Under the pieces are notes generated by a model, which saw nothing but the letters and a program-made list of their open reading frames with translations, was not told the origin of the DNA and ran no database searches. DNA of 64,000 nucleotides from assembly GCF_004103735.1 (NCBI RefSeq), contig NZ_CP035281.1, forward strand, positions 1,302,001 to 1,366,000. The letters run 5' to 3'. Both the position numbers and the translations under genes were made by a program. Below are positions 17,946 through 27,251 of this stretch, piece by piece (positions within the stretch are counted from its first letter, which is position 1; each line of letters begins with the position of its first letter). The DNA comes from Aminipila luticellarii. GTDB taxonomy: Bacteria > Bacillota > Clostridia > Peptostreptococcales > Anaerovoracaceae.

Positions 17946-19043
17946 ATGGCAGCTAATAATGCTAATACTAAAGAAGTTAATAGATGTACAAATGACAGTG
18001 AAAAAGAAAAAGCTTTAAAAGAGGCTATGGCTCATATTCAAAAACAGTTTGGACAGGGAGCTATCATGAAACTGGGAGATGATTCGGCAAGAATGAATAT
18101 TGAATCGATTTCTACAGGGTCAGCAAGCCTTGACATTGCTACCGGTATAGGCGGTATTCCACGGGGAAGGATTATTGAAATTTACGGTCCTGAATCTTCT
18201 GGTAAAACAACGCTTACCCTTCATGTCATTGCAGAAGCGCAGAAGGCCGGAGGCAAGGCTGCATTTATTGACGCAGAGCACGCCCTCGATCCCGAATATG
18301 CGAAAAATCTGGGAGTCGACGTCGATGAACTGTTGGTATCTCAGCCTGACACCGGTGAACAGGCTTTGGAAATATGTGAAATGCTGGTTCGAAGCGGCGC
18401 TTTGGATGTGGTAGTAGTAGACTCGGTGGCAGCCCTGGTCCCCAGAGCGGAGATTCAGGGGGAGATGGGAGACAGCCACGTAGGTCTGCAGGCAAGACTG
18501 ATGTCTCAGGCGCTTAGAAAGCTTACCGGAAGTATCAACCGGTCTAATACCGCCGTGGTTTTTATAAATCAACTTCGTGAGAAGGTCGGAGTCATGTTTG
18601 GAAATCCTGAAACCACTACAGGAGGACGAGCTCTTAAGTTTTATTCGACCATGCGTTTTGATGTAAGAAAGATTGAAAGCATAAAGGTGGGGGATGCGGT
18701 TCTGGGGAACCGAACCAGAGTAAAGATTGTCAAGAACAAGGTGGCACCGCCGTTTAAGCAGGCCGAATTTGATATTATGTACGGAACCGGCATTTCCAGA
18801 GAGGGCGATGTACTGGATTGTGCTGTGGAAGCGAAAATCGTAGAAAAGGCGGGCTCCTGGTATAGCTTTGACGGAAACCGTATCGGTCAGGGAAGAGAAA
18901 ACGTAAAGAAATATCTGCTGGAAAACCCAGAGATCCTGAACAAGATAGAAGCCCTGCTGAAAGAAAATTTGAAGCCTCAAAGTCCTCAGGAAGCGGCAGA
19001 CGACGGGATGCAGGTGGATGAAGACGGTGTCGTAATTGAATAA
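17946..19043 (+). CDS. recA: Recombinase RecA
   Basis: 365 residues. Strand-exchange ATPase and SOS co-protease. Walker [13 protein letters not shown]-binding loop 1 near [21 protein letters not shown] and loop 2 near [15 protein letters not shown] are all intact. The N-terminus has a short Asn/Thr/Lys tail before the usual start, and the C-terminus is acidic. Shine-Dalgarno TAGGAGG. Controlled by a perfect LexA box directly upstream. Confidence 0.99.
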   Translation: MAANNANTKEVNRCTNDSEKEKALKEAMAHIQKQFGQGAIMKLGDDSARMNIESISTGSASLDIATGIGGIPRGRIIEIYGPESSGKTTLTLHVIAEAQKAGGKAAFIDAEHALDPEYAKNLGVDVDELLVSQPDTGEQALEICEMLVRSGALDVVVVDSVAALVPRAEIQGEMGDSHVGLQARLMSQALRKLTGSINRSNTAVVFINQLREKVGVMFGNPETTTGGRALKFYSTMRFDVRKIESIKVGDAVLGNRTRVKIVKNKVAPPFKQAEFDIMYGTGISREGDVLDCAVEAKIVEKAGSWYSFDGNRIGQGRENVKKYLLENPEILNKIEALLKENLKPQSPQEAADDGMQVDEDGVVIE

Positions 19044-19082
19044 GATCTGTCCAAATAAATCGGATGTTTACATAAAAAACAT

Positions 19083-19111
19083 TTGACACGGTATGTCCGA
19101 TATGGTATTAT
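19083..19111 (+). promoter_or_regulatory. Sigma-A promoter of rplU-rpmA
   Basis: -35 TTGACA (19083-19088), 17-bp spacer, -10 TATTAT (19106-19111). Confidence 0.8.
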
Positions 19112-19117
19112 ACTTTA

Positions 19118-19209
19118 TTGTAAGCCGCTCAGAATGGGTTTTTATAAAAGCAGCATTTTAGGTTGCTACCCTTAGATGGCGAGACTGGATAGAGGAGGTA
19201 AGAAACAAT
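19118..19209 (+). promoter_or_regulatory. Probable ribosomal protein L21 leader
   Basis: An untranslated leader of about 90 nt between the promoter and rplU. Its length and position fit the autoregulatory L21 leader of Firmicutes. Short complementary blocks (for example AGCAGC... and GGTTGCTACCC around 19150-19170) suggest structure, but I could not align it to the covariance model by eye. Confidence 0.45.
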
Positions 19210-19572
19210 ATGTACGCAGTAATTGAAACAGGCGGAAAGCAGTATAGAGTGCAGGAAGGCGATGTAATCACAGTTGAAAAGCTAGATGTTGAAGCTGGAG
19301 AAAAGATTACATTTGATAAAGTACTTTTATTAAGTGACGGAGAAACCATTAAAGTTGGAGCTCCTTACGTAGAAAGCTGCAATGTAGCCGGAACTGTAGT
19401 GGAACACGGTAAAGGACAGAAGGTCATCATCTTCAAGTATAAGTCCAAAAAAGACTACAGAAAGAAGCAGGGACACAGACAGCCTTACACAATGATTAAG
19501 ATCGAAAAGGTTTCTGCTAGAAAAGCAAGAAAGACTAAAGCGGCAGTTGAAGCTGAAGAAGCAGCTGAATAG
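19210..19572 (+). CDS. rplU: 50S ribosomal protein L21
   Basis: 120 residues, beginning [14 protein letters not shown] and carrying [19 protein letters not shown], the L21 signature. A C-terminal Ala/Glu-rich tail (about residues 105-120) makes it longer than the usual 103. Shine-Dalgarno GAGGAGG. Normally followed in Firmicutes by the protease gene prp (ysxB) and rpmA; here only an 86-bp space with no ORF separates it from rpmA. Confidence 0.97.
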   Translation: MYAVIETGGKQYRVQEGDVITVEKLDVEAGEKITFDKVLLLSDGETIKVGAPYVESCNVAGTVVEHGKGQKVIIFKYKSKKDYRKKQGHRQPYTMIKIEKVSARKARKTKAAVEAEEAAE

Positions 19573-19658
19573 TGGTCTTTATAATCATTGGTAAGTTCGC
19601 TTATCATAATAGCTAAGAAATTAGCAAGACAGCACAGGAAAAAAGGAGGTGTAGTCTT

Positions 19659-19919
19659 ATGGCAAGTAAGAAGGGAGTAGGTAGCTCCAAGAACGGTCGT
19701 GACAGTGAATCGAAACGTTTAGGCGTTAAAAGAGGCGACGGTCAGTATGTAAGTGCTGGCAGTATCCTGGTTAGACAGAGAGGAACAAAGTTTCATCCTG
19801 GCAATAACGTAGGCATTGGCGGAGACGATACTTTATTTGCTAAGATTGACGGAGCTGTAAAGTTCGAACGATATGACAAAACAAGAAAGCAAGTAAGCGT
19901 TTATCCTAAAGAAGCTTAA
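19659..19919 (+). CDS. rpmA: 50S ribosomal protein L27 (no N-terminal extension)
   Basis: 86 residues. Begins [16 protein letters not shown]. In most Firmicutes L27 has an extension of about nine residues ending in FF or LF that the protease Prp removes, leaving A-x-KKG at the front. Here the gene already encodes the mature end. The Shine-Dalgarno AAAGGAGGTG fixes this ATG, so the extension is not hidden upstream. prp is missing from the locus, which is consistent. Confidence 0.98.
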   Translation: MASKKGVGSSKNGRDSESKRLGVKRGDGQYVSAGSILVRQRGTKFHPGNNVGIGGDDTLFAKIDGAVKFERYDKTRKQVSVYPKEA

Positions 19920-19929
19920 TTTGATTGTA

Positions 19930-19958
19930 AAGCCCCTATTTTTTATAGGGGCTTTTTT
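19930..19958 (+). terminator. Terminator of rplU-rpmA
   Basis: Stem AAGCCCCTAT / ATAGGGGC followed by six T. Confidence 0.93.
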
Positions 19959-20007
19959 AAAATAATGGGTGAAGAAATTTCTGTAAGAAGGAAGGAGAGG
20001 CTCAAAT

Positions 20008-21303
20008 ATGTTTGTTGATAGAGCCAAAATAACAATTAAATCAGGTAAAGGTGGGAATGGTGCGGTAACGTTCAGAAGAGAACCATTCGTTCCGGAAGGC
20101 GGCCCAGATGGTGGTGACGGCGGTAAAGGCGGAGACGTGATCTTTATGGCCGATGCAAGCCTTAGAACTCTTATGGATTTTAGATACAAAAGAAAATATG
20201 AAGCTGAAAATGGACAGGACGGTATGAAAAAGAAAAGGTTCGGAAAAAAAGGGGAAGACCTGATCATTAAAGTACCGCCGGGAACTGTAGTAATAGATGA
20301 AGAAACCGGATTGGTCATGAAAGATCTTGTAAAATCAGGAGATCATTTTGTAGCCACAAGAGGAGGAAAGGGCGGAAAAGGAAATGTGAACTTTAAAAAT
20401 TCCGTGCGTCAGGCTCCTAATTTTGCGGAAGCCGGCGGATTTTCCAAGGAACGAAATGTCATTTTAGAATTAAAACTAATTGCAGATGTGGGATTGATCG
20501 GATTTCCAAATGTAGGTAAGTCCACGATATTATCCGTATCCACCAATTCAAATCCGAAGATTGCAAACTATCATTTTACAACGATTACTCCCAATTTAGG
20601 GGTGGTTTCCATTTTTGGAGACGGATTTGTTATGGCAGATATTGCCGGGATTATTGAAGGTGCGCATGAGGGAGCCGGCTTAGGGCATGAATTTCTAAAA
20701 CACATTGAAAGAACAAAGGTTCTGATTCATGTGGTAGATGTATCCGGTTCTGAGGGAAGAGACCCCATCGAAGACTTTGATAAGATCAACAATGAACTCA
20801 GACTCTATGATGAAAAACTGGCTTTAAAACCGCAAATTGTTGCGGCAAACAAAATGGATATGGTAGATGAGGAGGATCCCGGATATCTTGCCTTTAAGGA
20901 ATATGTGGAATCTAAGGGCATCAAGGTTTTCCCGGTTTCCGCACCGATCCATGTGGGAATCCATGAGCTGTTAGCGGAAGCGGCTGCTATGCTGGACAAG
21001 TTGGCTTTGGAACAGCCGGAAGAAGAAGAATACGAATTCTTTGACTTTGAAAAAGACGATGTGGAAGAGGATTTTAAAGAGGTGTATACATCAGTTGCCG
21101 ATGATGGGGCGTATGAGGTTACCGGAAAACAGCTGAGAAAAATCTTTGATTCCACGAATTTCAATGACAGCGGTTCTTTAAGATATCTATATAAATATCT
21201 GGAAAAGAAAGGTGCTTTGGAGCAATTAAAGGAAATGGGTCTCGAAGAAGGGGATACTGTTCGGATCTTTGATTATGAATTTGAATATTTTGAAGAATAT
21301 TAG
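20008..21303 (+). CDS. obgE: GTPase Obg
   Basis: 431 residues. Glycine-rich Obg fold (residues 1-158, including GGDGGKGGDV), TRAFAC GTPase domain with P-loop GFPNVGKST near residue 165 and NKMD, then a C-terminal OCT domain. Acts in 50S assembly and, in Bacillus, in stress and sporulation signalling. Preceded by AAGGAGAGG. The nadD-yqeK-rsfS genes that usually follow are not here. Confidence 0.98.
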   Translation: MFVDRAKITIKSGKGGNGAVTFRREPFVPEGGPDGGDGGKGGDVIFMADASLRTLMDFRYKRKYEAENGQDGMKKKRFGKKGEDLIIKVPPGTVVIDEETGLVMKDLVKSGDHFVATRGGKGGKGNVNFKNSVRQAPNFAEAGGFSKERNVILELKLIADVGLIGFPNVGKSTILSVSTNSNPKIANYHFTTITPNLGVVSIFGDGFVMADIAGIIEGAHEGAGLGHEFLKHIERTKVLIHVVDVSGSEGRDPIEDFDKINNELRLYDEKLALKPQIVAANKMDMVDEEDPGYLAFKEYVESKGIKVFPVSAPIHVGIHELLAEAAAMLDKLALEQPEEEEYEFFDFEKDDVEEDFKEVYTSVADDGAYEVTGKQLRKIFDSTNFNDSGSLRYLYKYLEKKGALEQLKEMGLEEGDTVRIFDYEFEYFEEY

Positions 21304-21307
21304 GGGA

Positions 21308-21344
21308 TTAACAGGCAGTTCCGTGGGGACTGCCTGTTAATTTA
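21308..21344 (+). terminator. Terminator of obgE
   Basis: A perfect 12-bp stem (TTAACAGGCAGT, 21308-21319, with 21329-21340) followed by TTTAAT. Confidence 0.82.
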
Positions 21345-21428
21345 ATATGCAGTTCGGACAAAATGATTGCTATTGGCATTATTTGCAGGTTCTCAACGTA
21401 TTAATAAATATAAAGGAGGACAGAAAGT

Positions 21429-21686
21429 ATGCAAATAATAAAGCAAGTGGTTATCTGTATTCTGATCGGTTTTGTTTTTATGTCATGTCAAGCTTCCGAC
21501 AATAAATATTTTTCTCGTATAGGGGATAAAATGGAAACGATCATCTGCAAGGATTATACGATTTCGGATATGAAAAGAACCTGCTTGAATACGATTGAAG
21601 GAGCCAGAGAATTAAAGGACAAAACGAAAAATGCTATTGAATATACAGAGGAAACTATGTCTGACTATAGAAAAAATGTGGTATAA
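21429..21686 (+). CDS. Hypothetical small lipoprotein
   Basis: 85 residues, not recognised. A hydrophobic signal segment (residues 4-18) ends at FMSC, an acceptable lipobox with Cys20 as the lipidated residue. The rest is hydrophilic and helical with two further cysteines (about residues 40 and 52), so a disulfide is possible outside the cell. Good Shine-Dalgarno (AAGGAGGA). Flanked by the obgE terminator and an HD-domain gene 66 bp downstream. Confidence 0.7.
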   Translation: MQIIKQVVICILIGFVFMSCQASDNKYFSRIGDKMETIICKDYTISDMKRTCLNTIEGARELKDKTKNAIEYTEETMSDYRKNVV

Positions 21687-21752
21687 TAAGTCTATTCACG
21701 AGCTTTCAAACGGGCTCAGGCTATTGCATCATAAGAAAGGTTCGGTTATTTT

Positions 21753-22286
21753 ATGTCACATAAACATCTAACGGTCGAAGAATGCTTTGAATTACTGAAA
21801 AAATATAACACTCCCCCGCATGTTATCCGGCACTGTCAAGCTGTGGCAGACACAGCAGTGAGATTGGCCTCGGCACTGAATGAAAAGGGAGGTCATTTAG
21901 ATATTGAATTGATCAGAGGAGCGGCCTTAATTCATGATATAGCCAGAACACAGGAGCATCACGAAGAAAAGGGAGCACAGATTGCCCAGTCACTGGGGTA
22001 TGAGGATGAAGCTGAAATTATTCATGCTCATATGACATATGAACTGAAAAAAGAGGTGGAGGAGCTTACCGAGATTGATATGGTATGCCTGGGTGACAGA
22101 ATGGTAAAAGAAGATCAATATGTAGGCTTATCGGAACGGATGGCCTACATTTTAGATAAGGTGAAAGATTACCCTGACGCCGTAGAACGAATTAAAAGAA
22201 AACAGGTGGAAACAGAAGCTCTGCTATTAAAAATAGAAAGTAGATTGGGGCGGACCATGGATGAATTAATGGATAAGGAAAGGTAA
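21753..22286 (+). CDS. HD-domain phosphohydrolase
   Basis: 177 residues. The metal-binding HD motifs are visible: RHCQAVADTA, then LIHDIAR, HHEEKGA and IIHAHM. Such proteins cleave phosphate esters, often of nucleotides, but the substrate is not evident. It resembles the HDIG subgroup rather than YqeK, though its place shortly after obgE recalls yqeK. The stop lies 7 bp before the radical SAM gene, suggesting one transcript. Confidence 0.8.
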   Translation: MSHKHLTVEECFELLKKYNTPPHVIRHCQAVADTAVRLASALNEKGGHLDIELIRGAALIHDIARTQEHHEEKGAQIAQSLGYEDEAEIIHAHMTYELKKEVEELTEIDMVCLGDRMVKEDQYVGLSERMAYILDKVKDYPDAVERIKRKQVETEALLLKIESRLGRTMDELMDKER

Positions 22287-22293
22287 ATTTTGA

Positions 22294-24135
22294 ATGAGCT
22301 TAAATATAGATAACATACTTAAAAGAGTAGAAAAACCGGCCAGATACATTGGAGGTGAATTGAATTCTGCTAAAAAAGAAATGACTGAAGGAATGACTCG
22401 ATTTTGTTTTGCATTTCCGGATACCTATGAAATCGGGATGTCTTATCTGGGTATGCAGATCTTATATCATATTTTAAATAAAGAAGAAGATATTTTTTGC
22501 GAGCGAGTATTTTCTCCGGGACTGGATATGGAGCAGATTTTGCGAGACGAAGAAATCCCGCTTTTTACACTGGAGACGAAAACTCCTATTTGCGATATGG
22601 ACTTTGTCGGTTTTACCCTTCAATACGAACTTTCCTTCACAAATATTCTCAACATCTTAGATCTTAGTGGAATCCCGTTGAAGCGGGAGGAGAGAGATGA
22701 AAGCTGTCCCATTATTATTGGGGGAGGACCGTGTGCCTACAATCCGGAGCCTTTGGCAGACATCGTGGATATATTTTTAATTGGAGATGGGGAAGAAAAT
22801 TTAATTCAGCTGTTCCATGAATATCAGAAGTCCAGACATGCAGGAGAAAGCAGAGAAGACTTTTACAAGAGAGCTGTGAAATTGCAAGGCGTATATGTCC
22901 CCAAGTTCTACAATCCCGTATATGGCGAAAATGGGTTGATAGAGCGTGTGGACAAGCTGTATGAGGAGGCTCCGGACAGCGTTTTAAGAGCTATTATTTC
23001 AGATTTGGATTCCGTTGATTTCCCGGTGAATCCCATCGTACCCTTTATTGAGACAGTACACGACAGAGCCGTTGTGGAAACGTTCAGAGGCTGTACCAGG
23101 GGCTGCCGATTCTGCCAGGCAGGGATTATTTACAGACCAGTCAGAGAAAGACGGACAGATCTAATAGAAGAATTGGCTAAAAAACAGCTTGAAAACACAG
23201 GTCATGAGGAACTTTCGCTGCTATCTTTATCGACTAGTGATTATTCTCAATTTGAGGAATTAGCAACCAATTTGATGAATATGTGCAAAAAGAATAATAT
23301 TTCCTTATCCCTGCCTTCCCTTCGGTTGGATTCTTTTTCATTTAAGGTGCTTGAGGAAATACAGGGATATAAAAAGTCCGGGCTGACCTTTGCTCCTGAA
23401 GCGGGTTCACAGCGGCTTCGGGATGTGATCAATAAAGGCATTACGGAGGAAAACATTTACAGTTCAGTAGAACAGGCTCTCGAATTGGGATGGAAGAACA
23501 TCAAGCTGTATTTTATGAATGGCCTGCCTACGGAAACCTTTGAGGATCTGGACGGTATTTATGAAATTGCTTCCAATATTGTAGATTTAAATAAAAAAAT
23601 TAATGGAAAAGGCAGATTTAATGTAACTGTCAGTGTTTCTAATTTTGTTCCGAAGGCTCATACGCCTTTTCAGTGGATGGCTCAGGATTCGGCAGAACAG
23701 TTCAGCGAGAAGCACTATTATTTGAAAGATAAATTACGACCGATAAAGGGCGTGACTTTTAATTACCATGGAACGGAGACAAGCATTCTGGAGGCGGTAT
23801 TTGCACGGGGAGACCGGAGGGTGTCAAAGGTGCTTATAAAGGCATTTGAACTGGGATGTAAATTTGACGGCTGGACGGAGCACTTTAAATATGATGCCTG
23901 GATGCAGGCTTTTGAAGAAACCGGCGTAGATAAAGGGTTTTATACCACAAGGGAAAGAAACTATGATGAAATTCTGCCTTGGGATATTATTGACTGCGGT
24001 GTAACCAAAGAATTTTTAAAGAAAGAAAATGAAAAAGCGAAAAAAGAGGAAACGACACAAGACTGTAGAAAGGGTTGTGTTGGCTGTGGCATGAATCAAC
24101 ATGTAACATGCAGAATGGAGGGCATAAATGGCTAA
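22294..24135 (+). CDS. TIGR03960-family B12-binding-type radical SAM protein
   Basis: 613 residues. The cobalamin-binding-like N-terminal domain (for example PDTYEIGMSYLGMQILYHIL) is followed by a radical SAM domain with the CX3CX2C cluster in GCTRGCRFCQAG. A cysteine-rich C-terminus (CRKGCVGCGMNQHVTC) may hold another metal site. It overlaps the next gene by 8 bp; the two halves are always paired in Firmicutes. The reaction is unproven, with a link to RNA or translation inferred from the usual rplU/rng neighbourhood. Confidence 0.92.
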   Translation: MSLNIDNILKRVEKPARYIGGELNSAKKEMTEGMTRFCFAFPDTYEIGMSYLGMQILYHILNKEEDIFCERVFSPGLDMEQILRDEEIPLFTLETKTPICDMDFVGFTLQYELSFTNILNILDLSGIPLKREERDESCPIIIGGGPCAYNPEPLADIVDIFLIGDGEENLIQLFHEYQKSRHAGESREDFYKRAVKLQGVYVPKFYNPVYGENGLIERVDKLYEEAPDSVLRAIISDLDSVDFPVNPIVPFIETVHDRAVVETFRGCTRGCRFCQAGIIYRPVRERRTDLIEELAKKQLENTGHEELSLLSLSTSDYSQFEELATNLMNMCKKNNISLSLPSLRLDSFSFKVLEEIQGYKKSGLTFAPEAGSQRLRDVINKGITEENIYSSVEQALELGWKNIKLYFMNGLPTETFEDLDGIYEIASNIVDLNKKINGKGRFNVTVSVSNFVPKAHTPFQWMAQDSAEQFSEKHYYLKDKLRPIKGVTFNYHGTETSILEAVFARGDRRVSKVLIKAFELGCKFDGWTEHFKYDAWMQAFEETGVDKGFYTTRERNYDEILPWDIIDCGVTKEFLKKENEKAKKEETTQDCRKGCVGCGMNQHVTCRMEGING

Positions 24136-24814
24136 ATATGTATTAAAATTCTCCAAGGAAGGGTATTTTAAATATACATCCCATTTAGACCTGCTGAGAT
24201 TTTTTAAAAGAAGCTTCAAGCGGGCGGGCATCAAGTTAGATTATTCCCACGGGTTCAATCCTCACCCCAAAATGGGATTTGCCCAACCTCTTTCGCTGGG
24301 ATATTCCAGTATCTACGAATTGCTGGAATTTGAAACAATTCAAGAGATTTTAACAGATGAGATCAAGGATAAATTAAAGCCCTTAATGCCTGAAGGTTTG
24401 GCTATATTGGACTGTGCGGAATATAAACAGGAAGGAAAATCCTTGGCGGCTCTTACCGAAGCTGCGGAATATGTAATAGGAATTCCTCTTGCAAGAGAAG
24501 CCTTAGGCGGAAAAAGCTGCGAAGAACTACGGGATCAGTTCCTTTCTCAAGAGCATATTTTTGTAAAAAAGAAGCAAAAAAAATCAAAAGAATTCATAGA
24601 TCTGGATATAAAGCCTAAAATTATGGCATTGAATTTTTCTCATGGGGATGACCAGCTGATTTTAGTTACAACCTTAGATGCCGGAAGTGAGTCCAATTTA
24701 AGTCCTGAACTTTTGATCCATGCGGTTCTGCTCTTTTTAAGAGCGGAGGTTTCCAGATATGATATAGAGGTCATGCGAAAGAAACTTTTATTTAGTAATC
24801 ATTTTTCTATATAA
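24128..24814 (+). CDS. TIGR03936/DUF2344 radical SAM-associated protein
   Basis: 228 residues. Begins KYVLKFSKEGYFKYTSHLDLLRFFKRSFKRA, the DUF2344 hallmark, followed by GFNPHPKMGFAQPLSLG. Obligate partner of the preceding radical SAM protein, to which it is fused in some bacteria. The 8-bp overlap implies translational coupling. Molecular role unknown. Confidence 0.93.
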   Translation: MAKYVLKFSKEGYFKYTSHLDLLRFFKRSFKRAGIKLDYSHGFNPHPKMGFAQPLSLGYSSIYELLEFETIQEILTDEIKDKLKPLMPEGLAILDCAEYKQEGKSLAALTEAAEYVIGIPLAREALGGKSCEELRDQFLSQEHIFVKKKQKKSKEFIDLDIKPKIMALNFSHGDDQLILVTTLDAGSESNLSPELLIHAVLLFLRAEVSRYDIEVMRKKLLFSNHFSI

Positions 24815-24826
24815 TTTAAAACGGTA

Positions 24827-24855
24827 TTGACATCCATAAATTACCAATGTAAAAT
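24827..24855 (+). promoter_or_regulatory. Sigma-A promoter of the comEA-like gene
   Basis: -35 TTGACA (24827-24832), 17-bp spacer, -10 TAAAAT (24850-24855). Confidence 0.7.
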
Positions 24856-24899
24856 AAAGGAAAATAATACATGATATGTATCTATTGAGGGGGTATTTT

Positions 24900-25631
24900 A
24901 TGAAATGTTTTTTAAACAGGGATTATGTAGAAAATTTTATCCGGTATCACAAAAAGACGATTATAAAAGTGGCGGCAGGAATCCTATTATTTGCGGCTGC
25001 TTTTTTTGTTTTTTGTATTCGGGATCATGAGGGACCGACTAAAGAATTTCATTTAATGAACGGTTCGGAAGTACAACAGCAGAAAGCGGATTCGGCGGGA
25101 GCGGAAGAAGCTTCGGATTCCCAGACAGAGGAAAAAGCGACGGCTGTAAAAAGTAAAATTTACATTGATATCGGCGGAGCTGTTCATAAGCCGTATGTAT
25201 ATGAAATGCAGGAAGGTGCCAGAGTATATGAGGCCATAGAACTGGCAGGAGGATTAACGGCGGAGGCCGATGTGAGCAGCCTGAATTTGGCACAGGTGCT
25301 AAAGGATGAAGACAAGATCATGATTTACACAAAAAAACAGATGGAAGAGGGAAGCATGGAAGATTCCATAAAAAATAATAAAGTCTCTCAGATAGCCGGT
25401 GGAAATACCTCAAGACAGTTCGATACGGACTCTTCACAGGGGCTGATCAACATCAACACAGCCGGTTCCGATGCATTACAGACCATTACGGGAATCGGTC
25501 CTTCTACAGCAGAAAAAATTATTTCTTATCGGCAAGAGCACGGTTCTTTTAAAAAAATAGAAGACCTGATGAACGTCAGCGGTATCGGTCAAAAAACTTT
25601 TGATAAACTAAAAAGCAAAATTACGGTTTAA
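24900..25631 (+). CDS. ComEA-like helix-hairpin-helix DNA-binding protein
   Basis: 243 residues. One N-terminal membrane anchor (about residues 20-40), an acidic linker, an SLBB domain (IYIDIGGAVHKPYVYEM to about residue 145) and a C-terminal double helix-hairpin-helix (LININTAGSDALQTITGIGPSTAEKI, then SGIGQKTFDKLKS). ComEA captures incoming double-stranded DNA during competence. No comEB or comEC follows; a BofC-domain gene does. The start at 24900 is chosen for GAGGGGG (24887-24893). Confidence 0.92.
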   Translation: MKCFLNRDYVENFIRYHKKTIIKVAAGILLFAAAFFVFCIRDHEGPTKEFHLMNGSEVQQQKADSAGAEEASDSQTEEKATAVKSKIYIDIGGAVHKPYVYEMQEGARVYEAIELAGGLTAEADVSSLNLAQVLKDEDKIMIYTKKQMEEGSMEDSIKNNKVSQIAGGNTSRQFDTDSSQGLININTAGSDALQTITGIGPSTAEKIISYRQEHGSFKKIEDLMNVSGIGQKTFDKLKSKITV

Positions 25632-25674
25632 AATAGGCAATTTTGTTAAAACTATCCTAGTAAGAGGTGGTTTT

Positions 25675-26145
25675 ATGTTTACAAGAAAAAAGAGATTAGT
25701 AGAGCGAAAAGAGTTTTACATCGCTTTAGTGGCTATATTGGGCGTTGGATATTTAATGGGGAACCTTTTTCTGTCTCCGGAGGATACGGATCAAAAGGAC
25801 AATGTTAGTGCCAAGGTCAGTCAGACGGTCAAGCAGAATCAGGATAAAGCAGACAACATATCCGAGAACAGAGATATGAATTCCGATGAGGTTTCAGAAA
25901 ATAGTGATATAAATTCTGATAATAGTGTTCAAGAAAATCAATCCGGCGAATATTATTTAGTGAAGGAATCGGACGGAGTGATCAAAGTATATCGGTATGA
26001 CGAAAACGGAGAAGAAAGTTTACTGAAAAAAACAGATATTCTTTTCTCGCTTCTCAGCGAGGAAGATCAGGAATTATTCTCCAAAGGAGTCGTCGTACAG
26101 ACAGATGATGAATTGTTAGAATTATTACAAGATTTTGAAAGCTAG
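25675..26145 (+). CDS. BofC C-terminal-domain protein, probable SpoIVB regulator
   Basis: 156 residues. A membrane anchor (about 17-33), an Asp/Asn/Ser-rich linker with repeated S-E-N-x-D-x-NSD units (about 50-85), and a C-terminal domain from about residue 91 (EYYLVKESDGVIKVYRYDENG, then TDILFSLLSEEDQELFSKGVVV and DDELLELLQDFES). That pattern matches the BofC C-terminal domain from memory. In Bacillus BofC inhibits the protease SpoIVB. Here the next gene, 14 bp downstream, is spoIVB. The N-terminal BofC domain is replaced by the linker. Confidence 0.75.
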   Translation: MFTRKKRLVERKEFYIALVAILGVGYLMGNLFLSPEDTDQKDNVSAKVSQTVKQNQDKADNISENRDMNSDEVSENSDINSDNSVQENQSGEYYLVKESDGVIKVYRYDENGEESLLKKTDILFSLLSEEDQELFSKGVVVQTDDELLELLQDFES

Positions 26146-26159
26146 GAGTTATTTGCTTT

Positions 26160-27251
26160 ATGGAAAAAAAGAGAGTACATGGAATTGCGAAAGGTTTATG
26201 TGTATTTGTTTTATTAGTGGCTGCTGTTACAGGGATTTCATTTGCCATCAAACAGGTGGAACAGCCTGCACCGGCAGCTATGAATGTGGTGACGGAAAAA
26301 ACGCTGATGCCGGGAGGACAGTCCATAGGGGTCAAAATGGACGTAAAGGGGGTTCTGATCGTAGGACTTCAAGAAATCGAAACCGTCACCGGAGAAGTTG
26401 TCAACCCCGGCTTATTATCCGGATTGCAGATTGGTGATACCATACTGGAGATAAACGGACAAAAAGTGTATCGTGCGGCAGAAGTACAATCGATTGTAAA
26501 TAAAATAAGGGGAGAAGTGCTTTTAAAGCTTCAACGAAAGGATGATATCATAGAGATTACCCTGACACCGGTGATTGCTAAGTCGGACAATATGTACAAA
26601 TTAGGTATCTGGGTGAAGGATAAGACCGCAGGAATCGGAACATTGACGTATTACGATCCGCAGAGTAATTTTTATGGAGCACTGGGCCACGCGATAACAG
26701 ATCCTGAAACTTCTGCCATTCTTCCGGTAGCAGAAGGAGAACTGGTTCATTCGAAGGTGGAATCTGTCAAACAGGGAAAGGCCGGGAACCCCGGGGAAAT
26801 CCGAGGTATATTCTATGAAGCAGACGACCCTCTGGGCAGCTTGAATAAGAATACGGAATTTGGAATTTTTGGTAAGCTGTACGGGGAAATAACGAATCCG
26901 TATTATAGTAAACCATTACCGATCGGGTATCAAGATTCTGTCGTAGAGGGACCGGCATATATTCTGACTACCTTGGATAATAATAAAGTAGAATGCTACG
27001 AAATAGAGATAGAAAAAGTAAATAAACAGAATAAGCCAGATACAAAAAGTATGACAATAAAAGTGACAGATGAAAGACTTTTGAAGAAAAGCGGCGGTAT
27101 TGTACAGGGCATGAGCGGAAGTCCTATTATCCAGAACGGAAGGCTTATAGGTGCTGTAACTCACGTGTTTGTCAATAATCCTCAAAAGGGATATGGCATA
27201 TTTATAGAGTGGATGCTTCAAGAGCAAATGTCGAATAGTGTCGAATCATGA
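26160..27251 (+). CDS. spoIVB: SpoIVB serine peptidase
   Basis: 363 residues. Signal anchor (residues 12-30), a PDZ domain (about 65-135, LSGLQIGDTILEINGQKV) and the S55 protease domain with catalytic His177 (GALGHAITD) and Ser319 (GMSGSPI). SpoIVB is secreted from the forespore to trigger pro-sigma-K processing. Shine-Dalgarno AGGAGTT. The 3' end carries two 0A boxes that belong to the spo0A control region. spoIVB-spo0A adjacency is conserved in spore formers. Confidence 0.97.
   Translation: MEKKRVHGIAKGLCVFVLLVAAVTGISFAIKQVEQPAPAAMNVVTEKTLMPGGQSIGVKMDVKGVLIVGLQEIETVTGEVVNPGLLSGLQIGDTILEINGQKVYRAAEVQSIVNKIRGEVLLKLQRKDDIIEITLTPVIAKSDNMYKLGIWVKDKTAGIGTLTYYDPQSNFYGALGHAITDPETSAILPVAEGELVHSKVESVKQGKAGNPGEIRGIFYEADDPLGSLNKNTEFGIFGKLYGEITNPYYSKPLPIGYQDSVVEGPAYILTTLDNNKVECYEIEIEKVNKQNKPDTKSMTIKVTDERLLKKSGGIVQGMSGSPIIQNGRLIGAVTHVFVNNPQKGYGIFIEWMLQEQMSNSVES
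27229..27245 (+). promoter_or_regulatory. Tandem Spo0A (0A) boxes upstream of spo0A
   Basis: Two exact TGTCGAA boxes (27229-27235 and 27239-27245), 10 bp apart, one helical turn, inside the end of spoIVB and about 140 bp before spo0A. They suggest autoregulation. Confidence 0.65.

Noticed and set aside
18120-18980. 286-codon minus-strand ORF inside recA
   Set aside because: Shadow of RecA; composition typical of antisense frames.
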